Source: CAZSNH01 sp052388455
Lineage (GTDB): Bacteria; Pseudomonadota; Alphaproteobacteria; Rhizobiales; Hyphomicrobiaceae
DNA length: 64,000 nt
Direction of reading: 5' to 3'
NCBI GenBank assembly: GCA_052388455.1
Contig: JBQTIA010000092.1
Span: 1-64,000, forward strand
In this document: piece after piece, positions 24,930-34,205 of the stretch
Position numbering within the stretch: the first letter of the stretch is position 1
Layout of the letters: every line of letters begins with the position of its first letter
Notes under the pieces: model-generated
What the model was told of the DNA's origin: nothing
Database searches by the model: none
What the model saw: only the letters and a program-made list of their open reading frames with translations
Position numbers and translations under genes: made by a program

Positions 24930-26612
24930 ATGCGTCATCCCATTCCGCATTTTTCGCCGCTCGAAATCACCTCCCGCCTTGCCCGCGACGAGCGGGGCAC
25001 GATCGCCCTGCTGACAGCGGCCTTCCTCACCGTCGCCATCGCCGTCTCCGCGCTGGCCATCGATGTCGGAGCCCTCTATCTCCAGCGCCGCTCCGCACAA
25101 GGCTATGCCGACCTGGCGGCCATCGCCGCCTCCGCCGACCTCGGCCGCCCCGAGGCCGCAGCCCGTGCGACGCTCCACGCCAATGGCCTGTCGGACATCA
25201 AGTCTCTGTCGGTCGTCCTCGGCCGCTACCAGCCCGACCCCGCGGTCGCGGCGGACCAGCGGTTCGTCGCCGGGCTGATGCCTTACAATGCCGCCCACGT
25301 CGATCTCATCACACCGGGCCGGCTTTACTTCGCCAAGTATTTCTTCAGGAGCGATGTCGATGTCGGCGTTACTGCCATGGCCTCCAGCGCAGAGGAGGCG
25401 GCCTTCTCGGTCGGCAGCCGGTTGCTCTCGCTCGACGGCGGCATCTCCAACGCCGTCCTCGGCGCGCTGCTCGGCGGCTCGGTGTCCCTGACGGCCATGG
25501 ACTACGAGGCGCTGCTCGACGCCGATGTGAAGCTCCTGTCGTTCATGGGTGCGCTGGCGACGGAGGCCGGGATCACCGCCGGCACCTATCGCAACGTGCT
25601 CGAAGCCGAGGCGACGCTCGGCCAATGGCTGACCGCGCTCGCCAGCGTCTGCGAGGAGGACGGAAACGCTTCTGCGGCGGCCAGCCTGCGCCGGCTGGCC
25701 GGCTCGGCCATCTCCTCGCAGCTCACCGTTCCACTCACCTCGCTGATCGACCTCGGCTCCCTCGCGTCGCTCGCCATCGGCGAGCCGGCGCCCGGCCTCG
25801 ATGTCACTATGCAGGCCATGGAGCTGGTATCGGGAGCAGCCGTGCTGAGCAATGGAGCGCGTCAAGTCGCCATCGACCTCGGCGCGACCGTCCCCGGGAT
25901 CGTTGATCTCGATCTGAAAATCGCGATCGGGGAGCCGATGCAGCACTCCGCATGGGTCGCGGTCGGTGGCGCCGGCTCGATGGTGCGGACGGCTCAGACG
26001 CGATTGACACTGGTCGCGTACGTCGCCGGCTCCGGGCTTCTCTCCGATGCGCGCATCCGCCTTCCGATCTACCTGGAAGTGGCCAGCGCGGAGGCACGCC
26101 TCGCCGCCGTCTCCTGCCCGGCCAGCGGATACGGCCGAGTCGAGGTGGCAGTACTGCCCGGCATTGCCGAAGCGTGGATCGGCGAACCGACACAGGACTG
26201 GAGCGACACGCCGAAGAAACCCGCGGTCAATAGCGCCCGCATCGTCACTCTCCCGCTGCTCACGATCAACGGCCGCGCGCATGTAAGACTCGGCAACCAA
26301 AGCGAGACGATGCTGGATTTCACGCAATCCGACATCGATGCCGGCGTCATCCGGCAGACCGATACTCATGCGTTCACCGCTTCGCTAGCCAGCACACTGC
26401 TCGGAGACCTCGAGCTCGAGGTGAACGCGGTAGGACTGCGATTGTCGTCGCCGGCGGCAGTCCAAGCCGCTCTGGCCGCCACTCTGTCGACGGCGGCGCC
26501 GCCGCTGGACAAAGTGGTGCACGCGCTGCTGACGACGCTCGGCCTGCATCTCGGTCAAGCCGACGTGCGCGTCAACGCCGTGCGCTGCCGTGGCGGCGTC
26601 CTGACCGGGTGA
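24930..26612 (+). CDS. TadG-like protein
   Basis: The 560-residue protein has the TadG N-terminal segment 'DERGTIALLTAAFLTVAIAV' followed by 'ALAIDVGALYLQRRSAQGYAD'. This is one membrane helix and the 'putative Flp pilus-assembly TadG-like' domain. The rest is a long extracytoplasmic region rich in Ala, Leu and Ser, without a recognisable von Willebrand MIDAS motif. It is probably in an operon with the tadE-like gene. Its precise role in pilus assembly is not established. Confidence 0.82.
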   Translation: MRHPIPHFSPLEITSRLARDERGTIALLTAAFLTVAIAVSALAIDVGALYLQRRSAQGYADLAAIAASADLGRPEAAARATLHANGLSDIKSLSVVLGRYQPDPAVAADQRFVAGLMPYNAAHVDLITPGRLYFAKYFFRSDVDVGVTAMASSAEEAAFSVGSRLLSLDGGISNAVLGALLGGSVSLTAMDYEALLDADVKLLSFMGALATEAGITAGTYRNVLEAEATLGQWLTALASVCEEDGNASAAASLRRLAGSAISSQLTVPLTSLIDLGSLASLAIGEPAPGLDVTMQAMELVSGAAVLSNGARQVAIDLGATVPGIVDLDLKIAIGEPMQHSAWVAVGGAGSMVRTAQTRLTLVAYVAGSGLLSDARIRLPIYLEVASAEARLAAVSCPASGYGRVEVAVLPGIAEAWIGEPTQDWSDTPKKPAVNSARIVTLPLLTINGRAHVRLGNQSETMLDFTQSDIDAGVIRQTDTHAFTASLASTLLGDLELEVNAVGLRLSSPAAVQAALAATLSTAAPPLDKVVHALLTTLGLHLGQADVRVNAVRCRGGVLTG

Positions 26613-26975
26613 CGACGCCATGTGAAGCCATCACGGCCTGCAGACTCTTCCGTAATCCTCAACGCATGAGGCAGCTTAAGACCGTAAGCGGCGGAGATGA
26701 GCAAGTGGTGCGACGTCCGACATCGCAGCCGAAATCCTTGATCCCATCGCTCTTTGTACCCTATCGCGCTTCCCGGACGCCGCGTCCTTCACACGGCGAT
26801 CCGGACCTTTCCCGGCCCACTGTCGGAGTATGACTGCCTCCGAAAAAGTTGCCTGATCGCTTCGCTGCGCTTCGCGCCGCGTCCGGGAAACAGCGTGGAG
26901 AGTGGCGCGCACGATTGAGGAAAATGATTGGCTTGGTAGACTGCGATTTTCGACATCGATACGGTCTGACGTCCT

Positions 26976-27178
26976 GTCGGCCGGCGTCGCCTTGATGACG
27001 CCGACGCGGATGACGAAGTCGCCGAAGCGTTCGCCCGGAATGCGCTCCTTGTCGCAGCGCTTCAGCAGCGGGCCGAGCAGCCTGATGATCTTGTCCCGGC
27101 CCACATTCTGCGCGTAGAGCTTCGAGAGCCGCGGGCCGTCGAAGGCGATGCCACTTGACGCAGCCGCCTGTCATGCGA
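26976..27178 (-). pseudogene. remnant of a second cysI 3' end
   Basis: On the minus strand the translation 'GRDKIIRLLGPLLKRCDKER' and 'GERFGDFVIRVGVIKATPA' is nearly the C-terminus of the intact CysI encoded at 28110-29846. Nucleotide identity to it is high over 26976-27147. Further upstream only fragments remain: the region equivalent to 'RMTGCPNGC' is reduced to 'RMTGGC', and a long piece before 'AFDGPRLSKLYAQ' is deleted. There is no start and the end runs out of frame. The 26613-26975 stretch beside it shows no gene. Confidence 0.82.
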
Positions 27179-27289
27179 TCTTGAAGTGTCGCTGGATTGC
27201 TACCGTCGGTCCTCGCACGTTCGGTCACGAGTGGCGCGACGTTTTTGAATGGGCGTCAGCACCTGGATTTAGCCGCAGGTCCCAGAGTC

Positions 27290-28009
27290 ATGCTCGCTAC
27301 CGCGATCGAAAGTCTGGACGTCTCCGATTGGATCGCTCTCGCCTCTGCCGTCATCGCAGTGATCAGCGGCCTAGTCGCTTTCGCCTATGGACATGCCGCG
27401 AGACTGAGTGAACGCCGACTTCGGCTGGTTGAAAACCAAATCTCTAAAATCGACCGTGAGCTCGTCGTCTGGGGCAGTCACTGCATTGATGCAATGGCAA
27501 CCGCACACACCCTTGCTGCAACGTTGGGATCGGGCCGAACTCCGAACGAAATGCGAATTCTTCGTGACGAGGTCCAAGCGAAGCTGTCCGCGCTCGTGGA
27601 TGCTGGCCGGCTTTACTTCATCAATCGCAACCCTGACCTGGTAGGGACTGACCGAAACTACGCCAATCGAGGCTACCGTCCGGCCATCCTGGACGCGCTG
27701 ATGATCGCCCATGAGGAGCTGCGTCTCGGCGATATCGCCAACGCCGATGACCTGCGCAGCGCGGCCCAGAATATCTTCGGGGCGAGACGGGTGTTCATCT
27801 CGGAGCTGAGGGAGGAGATCGATCTGCTGCGCGACCAGAAGGCCTTGGCCAAGATGCGCACGCAAGACGACGATTGGACGGAGATTGCCAAACTCGTTGA
27901 TCAGTTCGAGGCCCGCAGGGGCCCGGGAACTTTCTGGCGCGACCGACCGCGACCGCGCGCGCAGATCCTAGTCGACATCAAACTCGGAAAAGCACAGTCG
28001 GCGACGTAG
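27290..28009 (+). CDS. hypothetical protein with one N-terminal membrane helix
   Basis: I do not recognise this 239-residue protein. It starts 'MLATAIESLDVSDWIALASA'; residues about 13-35 form one transmembrane segment, after which the chain is charged and helical with possible coiled coil ('RLSERRLRLVENQISKIDRE'). 'DAGRLYFINRNPDLVGTDRN' and 'RPAILDALMIAHEELRLGDI' are the most distinctive parts. The ATG at 27290 is preferred; an in-frame start at 27197 adds 31 residues. It lies alone, opposite in direction to cysI, between a cysI remnant and the real cysI, so it probably arrived with that duplication. Confidence 0.65.
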   Translation: MLATAIESLDVSDWIALASAVIAVISGLVAFAYGHAARLSERRLRLVENQISKIDRELVVWGSHCIDAMATAHTLAATLGSGRTPNEMRILRDEVQAKLSALVDAGRLYFINRNPDLVGTDRNYANRGYRPAILDALMIAHEELRLGDIANADDLRSAAQNIFGARRVFISELREEIDLLRDQKALAKMRTQDDDWTEIAKLVDQFEARRGPGTFWRDRPRPRAQILVDIKLGKAQSAT

Positions 28010-28109
28010 CCCGATTGAAGATCTGATGCTCGATCAATCGCCGCGTGACGTTTTCCGGCCAATACGTTCGGATCAACGCGATCAATAGCCGAGCCATCAT
28101 CGTGGCCGT

Positions 28110-29846
28110 CTATGAAACCGTCGCCAGCTTCACGCCATCGTGGAATTTGTTGCCGGCCGGCGTCGCCTCGACGACGCCGACACGGATGACGAAGTCGCCG
28201 AAGCGTTCACCCGGCTTGCGCTCTTTGGCGTAGCGCTTCAGCAGCGGGTCGAGCAGCTTGATGATTTTGTCCCTGTCTACGTCCTGCGCGTAGAGCTTCG
28301 AGAGCCGCGTGCCGTCGAAGGCAGCGCCGAGATAGAGATTGTAAAGCCCCGGATTTCGTCCGACGAACCCGATCTCGGAGAGATAGGGCCGGGCGCAGCC
28401 GTTGGGGCAGCCGGTCATGCGCACCACGATGTCGTCCTCGCGCAGGCCGGCCGCGTCGAGACTGTCCTCGAGGCTGGTGATCAGTCCCGGCAGGAACCGC
28501 TCGCTTTCTGCGAGCGCCAGCCCGCAGGTCGGCAGCGCCACGCAGGCCATGGAGTAGCGCCGCAGCCCCGACGAGACGCCGACGGCAACGCCGGCCTCGG
28601 CCAGCAGTGCCTCGATCTTCGGCTTCGCCTTCGCGGAGACGTTGGCGAGGATCAGGTTCTGGTTCGAGGTGACGACGAAATCCAGGCCGCCCATTTCAGC
28701 GATCTTGCGGAGCGCACTCTTCAGTTTCGTGCCGGCCGAATCCTTGACGCGGCCATTCTCGACGAACAGCGTCAGGTGCCACTTCTTTTCACCCTTGCCC
28801 TCCGTCGACTGCCGCCAGCCGATCGGGTCTCCGGTCGATTCGAACTTGAAGGGCCGTGCCTTGCCGAGCTTGTACCCAAGCCGCTGCTCGACCTCGGCGC
28901 GGAATTTCTCGATGCCGAAGCGTTCGATCGTGTACTTGAGGCGCGCGTTCTTGCGCACCTCGCGATTGCCCCAATCGCGCTGCACGGTGACGACCTTCTC
29001 GGCCACATCGACGGCCTGGGCGGTGGTGCAGAAAGCCATGACATCGGCGAGCCGCGGAAAGGTGTCCGTCTCGCCGTGGTTCATGCCCATGCCGCCGCCG
29101 ACGGTGACGTTCCAGCCGACGACCTCGCCCTTTTCGACAATGGCCATGAATCCGAGGCAGTGCGCGAAAATGTCGACATCGTTGTCTGGCGGCACGGCGA
29201 TCACGGTCTTGAACTTCCGCGGCAGATAGTGCGTGCCGTAGATCGGCTCCACGTCGGGCGCCGCCTTGCCGCCCTTCTCCGCCACCTTCTCGCCGTCGAG
29301 CCAGATCTCGTGATAGGCGCCCGTCCTCGGCAGCAGGTGCTCGCTCACGCGCTTGGCAAGCTCATAGGCTTCGCCGTGCGCCTTCGTCAGGAATGGATTG
29401 GCCGCCGACATGATGTTGCGATTGACGTCGCCGCAGGCCGCGATGGTGTCGATGCAGGCCGCGTTGATCGCCTGCATGGTGCGCTTGAGGTTGGACTTGA
29501 TGACACCGTGATACTGGAAGGTGGCCCGCGTGGTCAGCCGCAGCGTGCCGTTGGCGTAGGTCGATGCGATGTCGTCGAGCGCGATCCACTGCTTCGGCGT
29601 GACGACGCCGCCCGGTATGCGCAGCCGGATCATGAAGGAGAAAGCTTTTTCGAGCTTCTTTTTCGTCCGCTCGCCGCGCACGTCGCGGTCGTCCTGCATG
29701 TAGGAGCCATGAAACTTCAGAAGCTGCGTGTCGTCCTCGGCGATGGCCCCGGTTTCGGCGTGCGAGAGCCCGTCGCGAATCGTGCCGCGCAGATAGTGGC
29801 TTGCTTCCTTGATCAGTTCGTTGCGGGCGCGTTTGTCTTCGGACAT
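28110..29846 (-). CDS. cysI: assimilatory sulfite reductase hemoprotein subunit (NirA/CysI type)
   Basis: The 578-residue protein reduces sulfite to sulfide with electrons from CysJ. It has the two ferredoxin-like repeats and the siroheme/4Fe-4S Cys set: 'MACVALPTCGLALAESER' and 'RMTGCPNGCARPYLSEIG'. The start ATG 29846 (MSEDKRARNELIKEAS) has GAGAG upstream and is preferred over 29897. It follows cysJ by 47 bases in the order cysJ-cysI. Sequence alone does not fully exclude nitrite as substrate, but the CysJ neighbour supports sulfite. Confidence 0.93.
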   Translation of the reverse strand: MSEDKRARNELIKEASHYLRGTIRDGLSHAETGAIAEDDTQLLKFHGSYMQDDRDVRGERTKKKLEKAFSFMIRLRIPGGVVTPKQWIALDDIASTYANGTLRLTTRATFQYHGVIKSNLKRTMQAINAACIDTIAACGDVNRNIMSAANPFLTKAHGEAYELAKRVSEHLLPRTGAYHEIWLDGEKVAEKGGKAAPDVEPIYGTHYLPRKFKTVIAVPPDNDVDIFAHCLGFMAIVEKGEVVGWNVTVGGGMGMNHGETDTFPRLADVMAFCTTAQAVDVAEKVVTVQRDWGNREVRKNARLKYTIERFGIEKFRAEVEQRLGYKLGKARPFKFESTGDPIGWRQSTEGKGEKKWHLTLFVENGRVKDSAGTKLKSALRKIAEMGGLDFVVTSNQNLILANVSAKAKPKIEALLAEAGVAVGVSSGLRRYSMACVALPTCGLALAESERFLPGLITSLEDSLDAAGLREDDIVVRMTGCPNGCARPYLSEIGFVGRNPGLYNLYLGAAFDGTRLSKLYAQDVDRDKIIKLLDPLLKRYAKERKPGERFGDFVIRVGVVEATPAGNKFHDGVKLATVS

Positions 29847-29893
29847 TTCGATCTCTCGGGGGCTGACACCTAATTCAATGTTCCGACCTACGA

Positions 29894-31684
29894 TCAATAC
29901 ACGTCCCTCTGATAGCGGCCGGCCTTGGTGAGTTCCTTCAAGCGCGCCCGGCCCGCCTCCGCGTCGCCCTTGAGCGGCTCGGCGAGGATTTTGACCAGCG
30001 CCGCATCGACGTCCTTGGCCATGCCCTTCTCGTCGCCGCAGACGTAGAGGTGCGCGCCGTCATCCAGCCAGCGGCGCAGCTCGTCCCGGTTCTCCCACAG
30101 GCGATGCTGCACGTAGATCTTCTCCGGCTGGTCGCGCGAGAAGGCGACATCGATGCGCGAGAGCACCCCGCTTGACAGGAAGTCCTGCCATTCGAGCTGA
30201 TAGAGGAAGTCGTTGGTGAAGTTGCGCTCGCCGAAAATGAGCCAGCTCTTACCCTTCGCTCCGGTTTCAGCGCGCTCCTCGACGAAGCCGCGATAGGGCG
30301 CCACACCCGTTCCCGCACCGATCATGATGATCGGGCGCGAGGGGTCGTCCGGAAGGCCGAAGTGCCGGTTCGGTTTGACATAAATGCGGGCCTTGTCACC
30401 GACCTTGCGGCGATCCGCGAGATAGCTCGATGCGACGCCCTTGCGCGACTTGCCGTGACTCGACCAGCGCACCGCGCCGACGGTCAGGTGCGCCTCGCCC
30501 TGGTGCGCCTTCAGGCTCGACGCGACAGAGTAGAGCCGGCCCGGCAGCGGCCGCAGCAGCTTCGTGATCTGCTCGGCGGAAAGCTTTTCTGGGTAGGTGG
30601 TGAAGAGGTCCACCAGTTGACGGTCCTCGGCGAATTTCGCGTAGGCGTCGCCGTCGAGCAGCTTGGCCACGTCCTTGCGGCCGGTGAGCTTGGCGTAGGC
30701 ATCGACCGCGGCGCGCGAGAGCGTCGTGATGTCGTGGCTGCGAGTCAGCTTGGCGACGAGGGCCGCGTCCGTACCGAGCCCGATCGCGTCGAGCAGTTCG
30801 GCGGCGAGTGCGGGATCGTTCTCCGGCAGCACGCCGATGGCGTCGCCCACCTCGTAGCTGAAATCCGGTGCTTCGCTGGTGAACTCGACATGCCACGTTT
30901 CGCGTGTCGAGCCGCTGCCATTGAGATTGACCAGAGCCGTGATCTCGGCCTCGAGCGGATTTTCCGCGGTGTAGACCGGCTCGTCGGGTTCGCCGCTCTG
31001 CGCCGCGCTCTTGAAATCGACATGCACGACGGTCGCGGAAGCGGCCGCATCGGCCGGCGCGAAGACACCGAGCGTCTTGTCGGTCCATTGGGCAGCGGAC
31101 TTGGCGAAATCGAGATCGAGGTCGCTGCGGTCGGCGACGCGGGTGGCGCCAAGCGCTTCGAGCCGCGCGTCGACCAGCTTCCCCGTCTGGCAGAAGTTCA
31201 CATAGGCCGTGTCGCCGAGCGCAAGCACCGCATAGCGCACGCCGTCGAGCCGCGGCGCCTTGTCGGACATCAGCGCCGCATAGAAGTCGACGGCGCGCTG
31301 CGGCGGGTCGCCCTCGCCCCAGGTCGAGATGTAGACGATCAGGTTCTTGTGCTTCGGCAGGCTGGCGACATCGGCGTCGGCCATGTCGAGGATCTTGGCG
31401 TCGAAGTTGAGCTTCGCCGCCGCCTTCTTGGCCTTCATGGCCAGCCCTTCGGCGTTGCCCGATTCGCTGCCGTAGAGGAGGGTGAGCGGTACGCGCGGGC
31501 GGGCCGCTGCGGCGGGAAGAGCCGCCGCCAACCCTTGCTGGCCCTGCGCCGCATCGAGCCCGGCCAGGAAGCCGGACAGCCAGCTCCGCTGCATCGGCGT
31601 CGAGCGCTGCACGAGCTGGTTAAGGAAATCGATGTCTTCCGCGGTGAATGGCGCGTTTTTGGGCAGGAATGGAACCGTCGTCAC
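29894..31684 (-). CDS. cysJ: sulfite reductase flavoprotein subunit CysJ
   Basis: The protein is about 596 residues and passes electrons from NADPH via FAD and FMN to CysI. The flavodoxin domain starts 'PLTLLYGSESGNAEGLAMKA', the FAD domain has 'RLYSVASSLKAHQGEAHLTV', and the NADPH site has 'MIGAGTGVAPYRGFVEER' and 'YVCGDEKGMAKDVD', ending in the usual aromatic 'RYQRDVY'. I place the start at GTG 31684, seven bases after GAGGAGAG; the ATG at 31708 lacks such a signal. It leads the cysJI operon. Confidence 0.92.
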   Translation of the reverse strand: MTTVPFLPKNAPFTAEDIDFLNQLVQRSTPMQRSWLSGFLAGLDAAQGQQGLAAALPAAAARPRVPLTLLYGSESGNAEGLAMKAKKAAAKLNFDAKILDMADADVASLPKHKNLIVYISTWGEGDPPQRAVDFYAALMSDKAPRLDGVRYAVLALGDTAYVNFCQTGKLVDARLEALGATRVADRSDLDLDFAKSAAQWTDKTLGVFAPADAAASATVVHVDFKSAAQSGEPDEPVYTAENPLEAEITALVNLNGSGSTRETWHVEFTSEAPDFSYEVGDAIGVLPENDPALAAELLDAIGLGTDAALVAKLTRSHDITTLSRAAVDAYAKLTGRKDVAKLLDGDAYAKFAEDRQLVDLFTTYPEKLSAEQITKLLRPLPGRLYSVASSLKAHQGEAHLTVGAVRWSSHGKSRKGVASSYLADRRKVGDKARIYVKPNRHFGLPDDPSRPIIMIGAGTGVAPYRGFVEERAETGAKGKSWLIFGERNFTNDFLYQLEWQDFLSSGVLSRIDVAFSRDQPEKIYVQHRLWENRDELRRWLDDGAHLYVCGDEKGMAKDVDAALVKILAEPLKGDAEAGRARLKELTKAGRYQRDVY

Positions 31685-31879
31685 GCCTCTCTCCTCGACT
31701 GCGCTCATCGCACGTTCGTCGCTGACCCTATGCCACGCTGGATACCCGCCTGCCACGCGACTGGGCGAGTTTCCTATCGTGCATCGCCGTCTGGTGCCAC
31801 CGTCACGGCGTCTCGCAGGGCGGCCAGCGGCGCCGAATGGCACGTCTTCATGTCACGGCAGGCCTCAGATTAGCCAATA

Positions 31880-31910
31880 GTAGAATATTTTCCTATAAAT
31901 TTCATTCTAC
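31880..31910. promoter_or_regulatory. AT-rich dyad in the cysJ-pqqA intergenic region
   Basis: GTAGAAT (31880-31886) and ATTCTAC (31904-31910) are perfect inverted 7-mers with a 17-base AT-rich centre that includes TATAAAT. It lies about 200 bases upstream of cysJ in an otherwise GC-rich region. The layout suits a LysR-type or similar regulator of sulfur assimilation overlapping a promoter. The remaining 31685-32272 interval shows no gene; a TATAAA at 32240 is a weak -10 candidate for pqqA. Confidence 0.4.
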
Positions 31911-32272
31911 AGCTCAGAAAAAGGCATGAAATTCCTTATTCCATCAACGATTGGGCGACTCTTGCACGCCGCGATGCAGCCCTCTAGATGAAACTTCGCC
32001 GAACGGGACGTGGCTCGAACGACCGGTTCCGGCACCGCGTCCAGACCTAGCACTCGCCGTACGCAGCCCCTGGTCCGGCCCGGACTGACGTTCCCCCGGT
32101 GACCGCTCGACACACTTTTTCGTGAGCGACAATTTACTTGCGCACGATGGGGTCAGCGTGGTGATTGGCTTTCACGCAGCCGGGCTTTTCAAGCAATCCC
32201 GGCGCGGTTTTGGGGGGACCCTCGGCGGGGTGCTCCGTTTATAAAGCAGCTTGCCGAAACTGGAGGATTACC

Positions 32273-32362
32273 ATGAAGATCTGGACCAAGCCCGCCGTCC
32301 GCGAGCAGGAAGTTGGCCTCGAGGTTACCTCGTACCTGCCGGCCGAGATCGACGTCATCTAA
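32273..32362 (+). CDS. pqqA: PQQ precursor peptide PqqA
   Basis: The 29-residue ribosomally made precursor of pyrroloquinoline quinone has Glu17 and Tyr21 in 'LEVTSYLPAEID' as the crosslinked residues that become PQQ. The ATG has GGAGG seven bases upstream. It heads pqqABCDE. The peptide is too short for usual gene-length cut-offs but is unmistakable in context. Confidence 0.96.
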   Translation: MKIWTKPAVREQEVGLEVTSYLPAEIDVI

Positions 32363-32415
32363 CGATGTTGATCCTCGCTCACTGATCCATTCGGATCGGT
32401 CGAGATGGATTGGCG

Positions 32416-32439
32416 CGGCGGTCGGTAACACGGCCGCCG
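32416..32439 (+). terminator. hairpin between pqqA and pqqB, possible attenuator
   Basis: GGCGGTC (32417-32423) pairs with GGCCGCC (32432-32438), including one G-U pair and a flanking C-G pair, with an 8-base loop. Weakly T-containing DNA (GTCGTCGTTTGC) follows. Partial termination or transcript protection here would raise pqqA over the downstream genes. This is inferred. Confidence 0.35.
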
Positions 32440-32499
32440 TCGTCGTTTGCGGCGCCGCTTTTCGGCGAAGTCGTGCCGCCCTGAGAACCAAGAAAAAGC

Positions 32500-33432
32500 A
32501 TGTTTATCAGGGTGCTGGGGGCGGCTGCCGGTGGCGGCTTTCCCCAATGGAACTGTAATGGCCGAATGAGCGCGAGCGTCCGGGCCGGCAAGCCTGGTTT
32601 TGCCGCGCGCACCCAGTCGTCGCTGGCCGTCAGTGCCGACGGCTTCCGCTGGGTTCTGCTCAACTGCTCCCCCGACCTGCGCGAGCAGATTGCTGCCGCA
32701 CCCGCGCTCTGGCCGGCGGCTGACGGGCCGCTTCGAAATTCTCCGATCCGGTCCGTCGTCGTCACCAATGCCGACGTCGACCACATTATCGGCCTCATTA
32801 ATCTGCGCGAGGCGCAGCCCTTCTCGATCTACGGCTCGGCCCGCGTGCTGGCGACGATCGAGGCCAATTCCGTCTTCAACGTCTGCAACAAAGCCATCGT
32901 GCCCCGCCGTGAACTGCCGCTCGACGGCCGCATCGAGCTGGAGGGAGCCGGCGAGCCGCTCGGACTCTCGGTGGAGGCTTTCGCCGTGTCGGGCAAGATC
33001 GCGCTCTTCCTCGAGGATGCCGCGGCCGGCAAGAGCTTCGGCAGCCGCGACGGCGACACCATCGGTCTCGAAGTCACCGAGACGGCCACCGGCCGCCGTT
33101 TCTTCTATGTCCCCGGCTGCGCCGAGGTCGACGCCCCACTCGCGGCACGGCTGAAAGGCGCCGACCTGCTGTTCTTCGACGGCACACTCTACACCGACGA
33201 CGAGATGATCCGGCAGGGCCTGCTCAACAAGACCGGCGCCCGCATGGGCCACATCTCGATCTCTGGTCCGGAAGGGTCGATCGCCGCGTTCAAAGACCTG
33301 GGTGTCAAGCGGCGGATCTACGTCCATATTAACAACTCGAACCCGGTGCTCGACGACAACTCGCCGGAGCGCAAGGCGACCGAGGCGGCCGGCTGGGAAG
33401 TCGGCTACGACGGAATGGAGGTGCGGCTATGA
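32500..33432 (+). CDS. pqqB: PqqB, metallo-beta-lactamase-fold oxygenase of PQQ synthesis
   Basis: The 310-residue protein opens 'MFIRVLGAAAGGGFPQWNC'. It has the metal-binding 'VVTNADVDHIIGL' and 'GHISISG' regions of the PqqB branch of the metallo-beta-lactamase fold. PqqB hydroxylates the PqqA-derived Glu-Tyr intermediate. Its stop overlaps the pqqC start (ATGA), so translation is coupled. Confidence 0.96.
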   Translation: MFIRVLGAAAGGGFPQWNCNGRMSASVRAGKPGFAARTQSSLAVSADGFRWVLLNCSPDLREQIAAAPALWPAADGPLRNSPIRSVVVTNADVDHIIGLINLREAQPFSIYGSARVLATIEANSVFNVCNKAIVPRRELPLDGRIELEGAGEPLGLSVEAFAVSGKIALFLEDAAAGKSFGSRDGDTIGLEVTETATGRRFFYVPGCAEVDAPLAARLKGADLLFFDGTLYTDDEMIRQGLLNKTGARMGHISISGPEGSIAAFKDLGVKRRIYVHINNSNPVLDDNSPERKATEAAGWEVGYDGMEVRL

Positions 33433-34205
33433 ACGAGATCGCGAGAAACATCCGGCCGTCGGCGCCGCCCCAACCCGCGCCGCCCATGAGCCGCGACGAA
33501 TTCGACGCCGCCATCCGCGCCGTCGGACCCGAGCGCTACCACGACCTGCATCCCTTTCATCACATGCTGCACGGCGGCAAGCTCAAGAAGGGCCAGGTCG
33601 CGGCCTGGGCGCTGAACCGCTACTGCTATCAGTCGGCCGTGCCGCGCAAGGACGCCGCCTTCGTCAGCCGCGTCTATGATCGCCAGCTCCGCCGCGACTG
33701 GATTCATCGGGTGCTCGAGCACGACGGTCACGGCGACGATCCCGGCGGCATCGAGCGCTGGCTGGTTTTGACCGACGGCCTCGGCCTCGACCGCGAGTAT
33801 GTCCAGAGCATGCGAGGCGCGCTCCCCGCCACACGATTCGCCGTGGAGGCTTACGTCAATTTCGTGCGAGAACAGCCTCTCGTCGTCGCCGTCGCCTCCT
33901 CGCTGACCGAGCTGTTCGCTCCAAAAATCCACAAGGAGCGCATTTCGGGAATGCTGGAGAATTACGATTTCATCGACGACACGGTGATGGCCTACTTCAA
34001 GAAGCGCTTGGTTCAGGCCCCCTTCGACGCCGACTTCGCGCTCACCTACATCAAGGACCACTGCACCACCCGGGCCGAGCAGGAGGCCTGCGTCGACGCC
34101 GTCAAGTTCAAGTGCAACGTGCTCTGGGTGCAGCTCGACGCGCTCTATCACGCCTATATCAACGGCAACATTCCGCCGGGCGCCTACAGACCGGAGGGCA
34201 TGTGA
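33429..34205 (+). CDS. pqqC: pyrroloquinoline-quinone synthase PqqC
   Basis: The 258-residue cofactorless oxidase performs ring closure and the eight-electron oxidation that ends PQQ synthesis. Conserved segments include 'YHDLHPFHHMLHGGKLKKGQ', 'ALNRYCYQSAVPRKDA' and 'ENYDFIDDTVMAYFKKRL'. The ATG overlaps the pqqB stop by 4 bases, and pqqD follows with no gap. Confidence 0.97.
   Translation: MNEIARNIRPSAPPQPAPPMSRDEFDAAIRAVGPERYHDLHPFHHMLHGGKLKKGQVAAWALNRYCYQSAVPRKDAAFVSRVYDRQLRRDWIHRVLEHDGHGDDPGGIERWLVLTDGLGLDREYVQSMRGALPATRFAVEAYVNFVREQPLVVAVASSLTELFAPKIHKERISGMLENYDFIDDTVMAYFKKRLVQAPFDADFALTYIKDHCTTRAEQEACVDAVKFKCNVLWVQLDALYHAYINGNIPPGAYRPEGM

Noticed and set aside
28140..29873. 577-residue plus-strand frame opposite cysI
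   Set aside because: Shadow of the conserved cysI coding strand.
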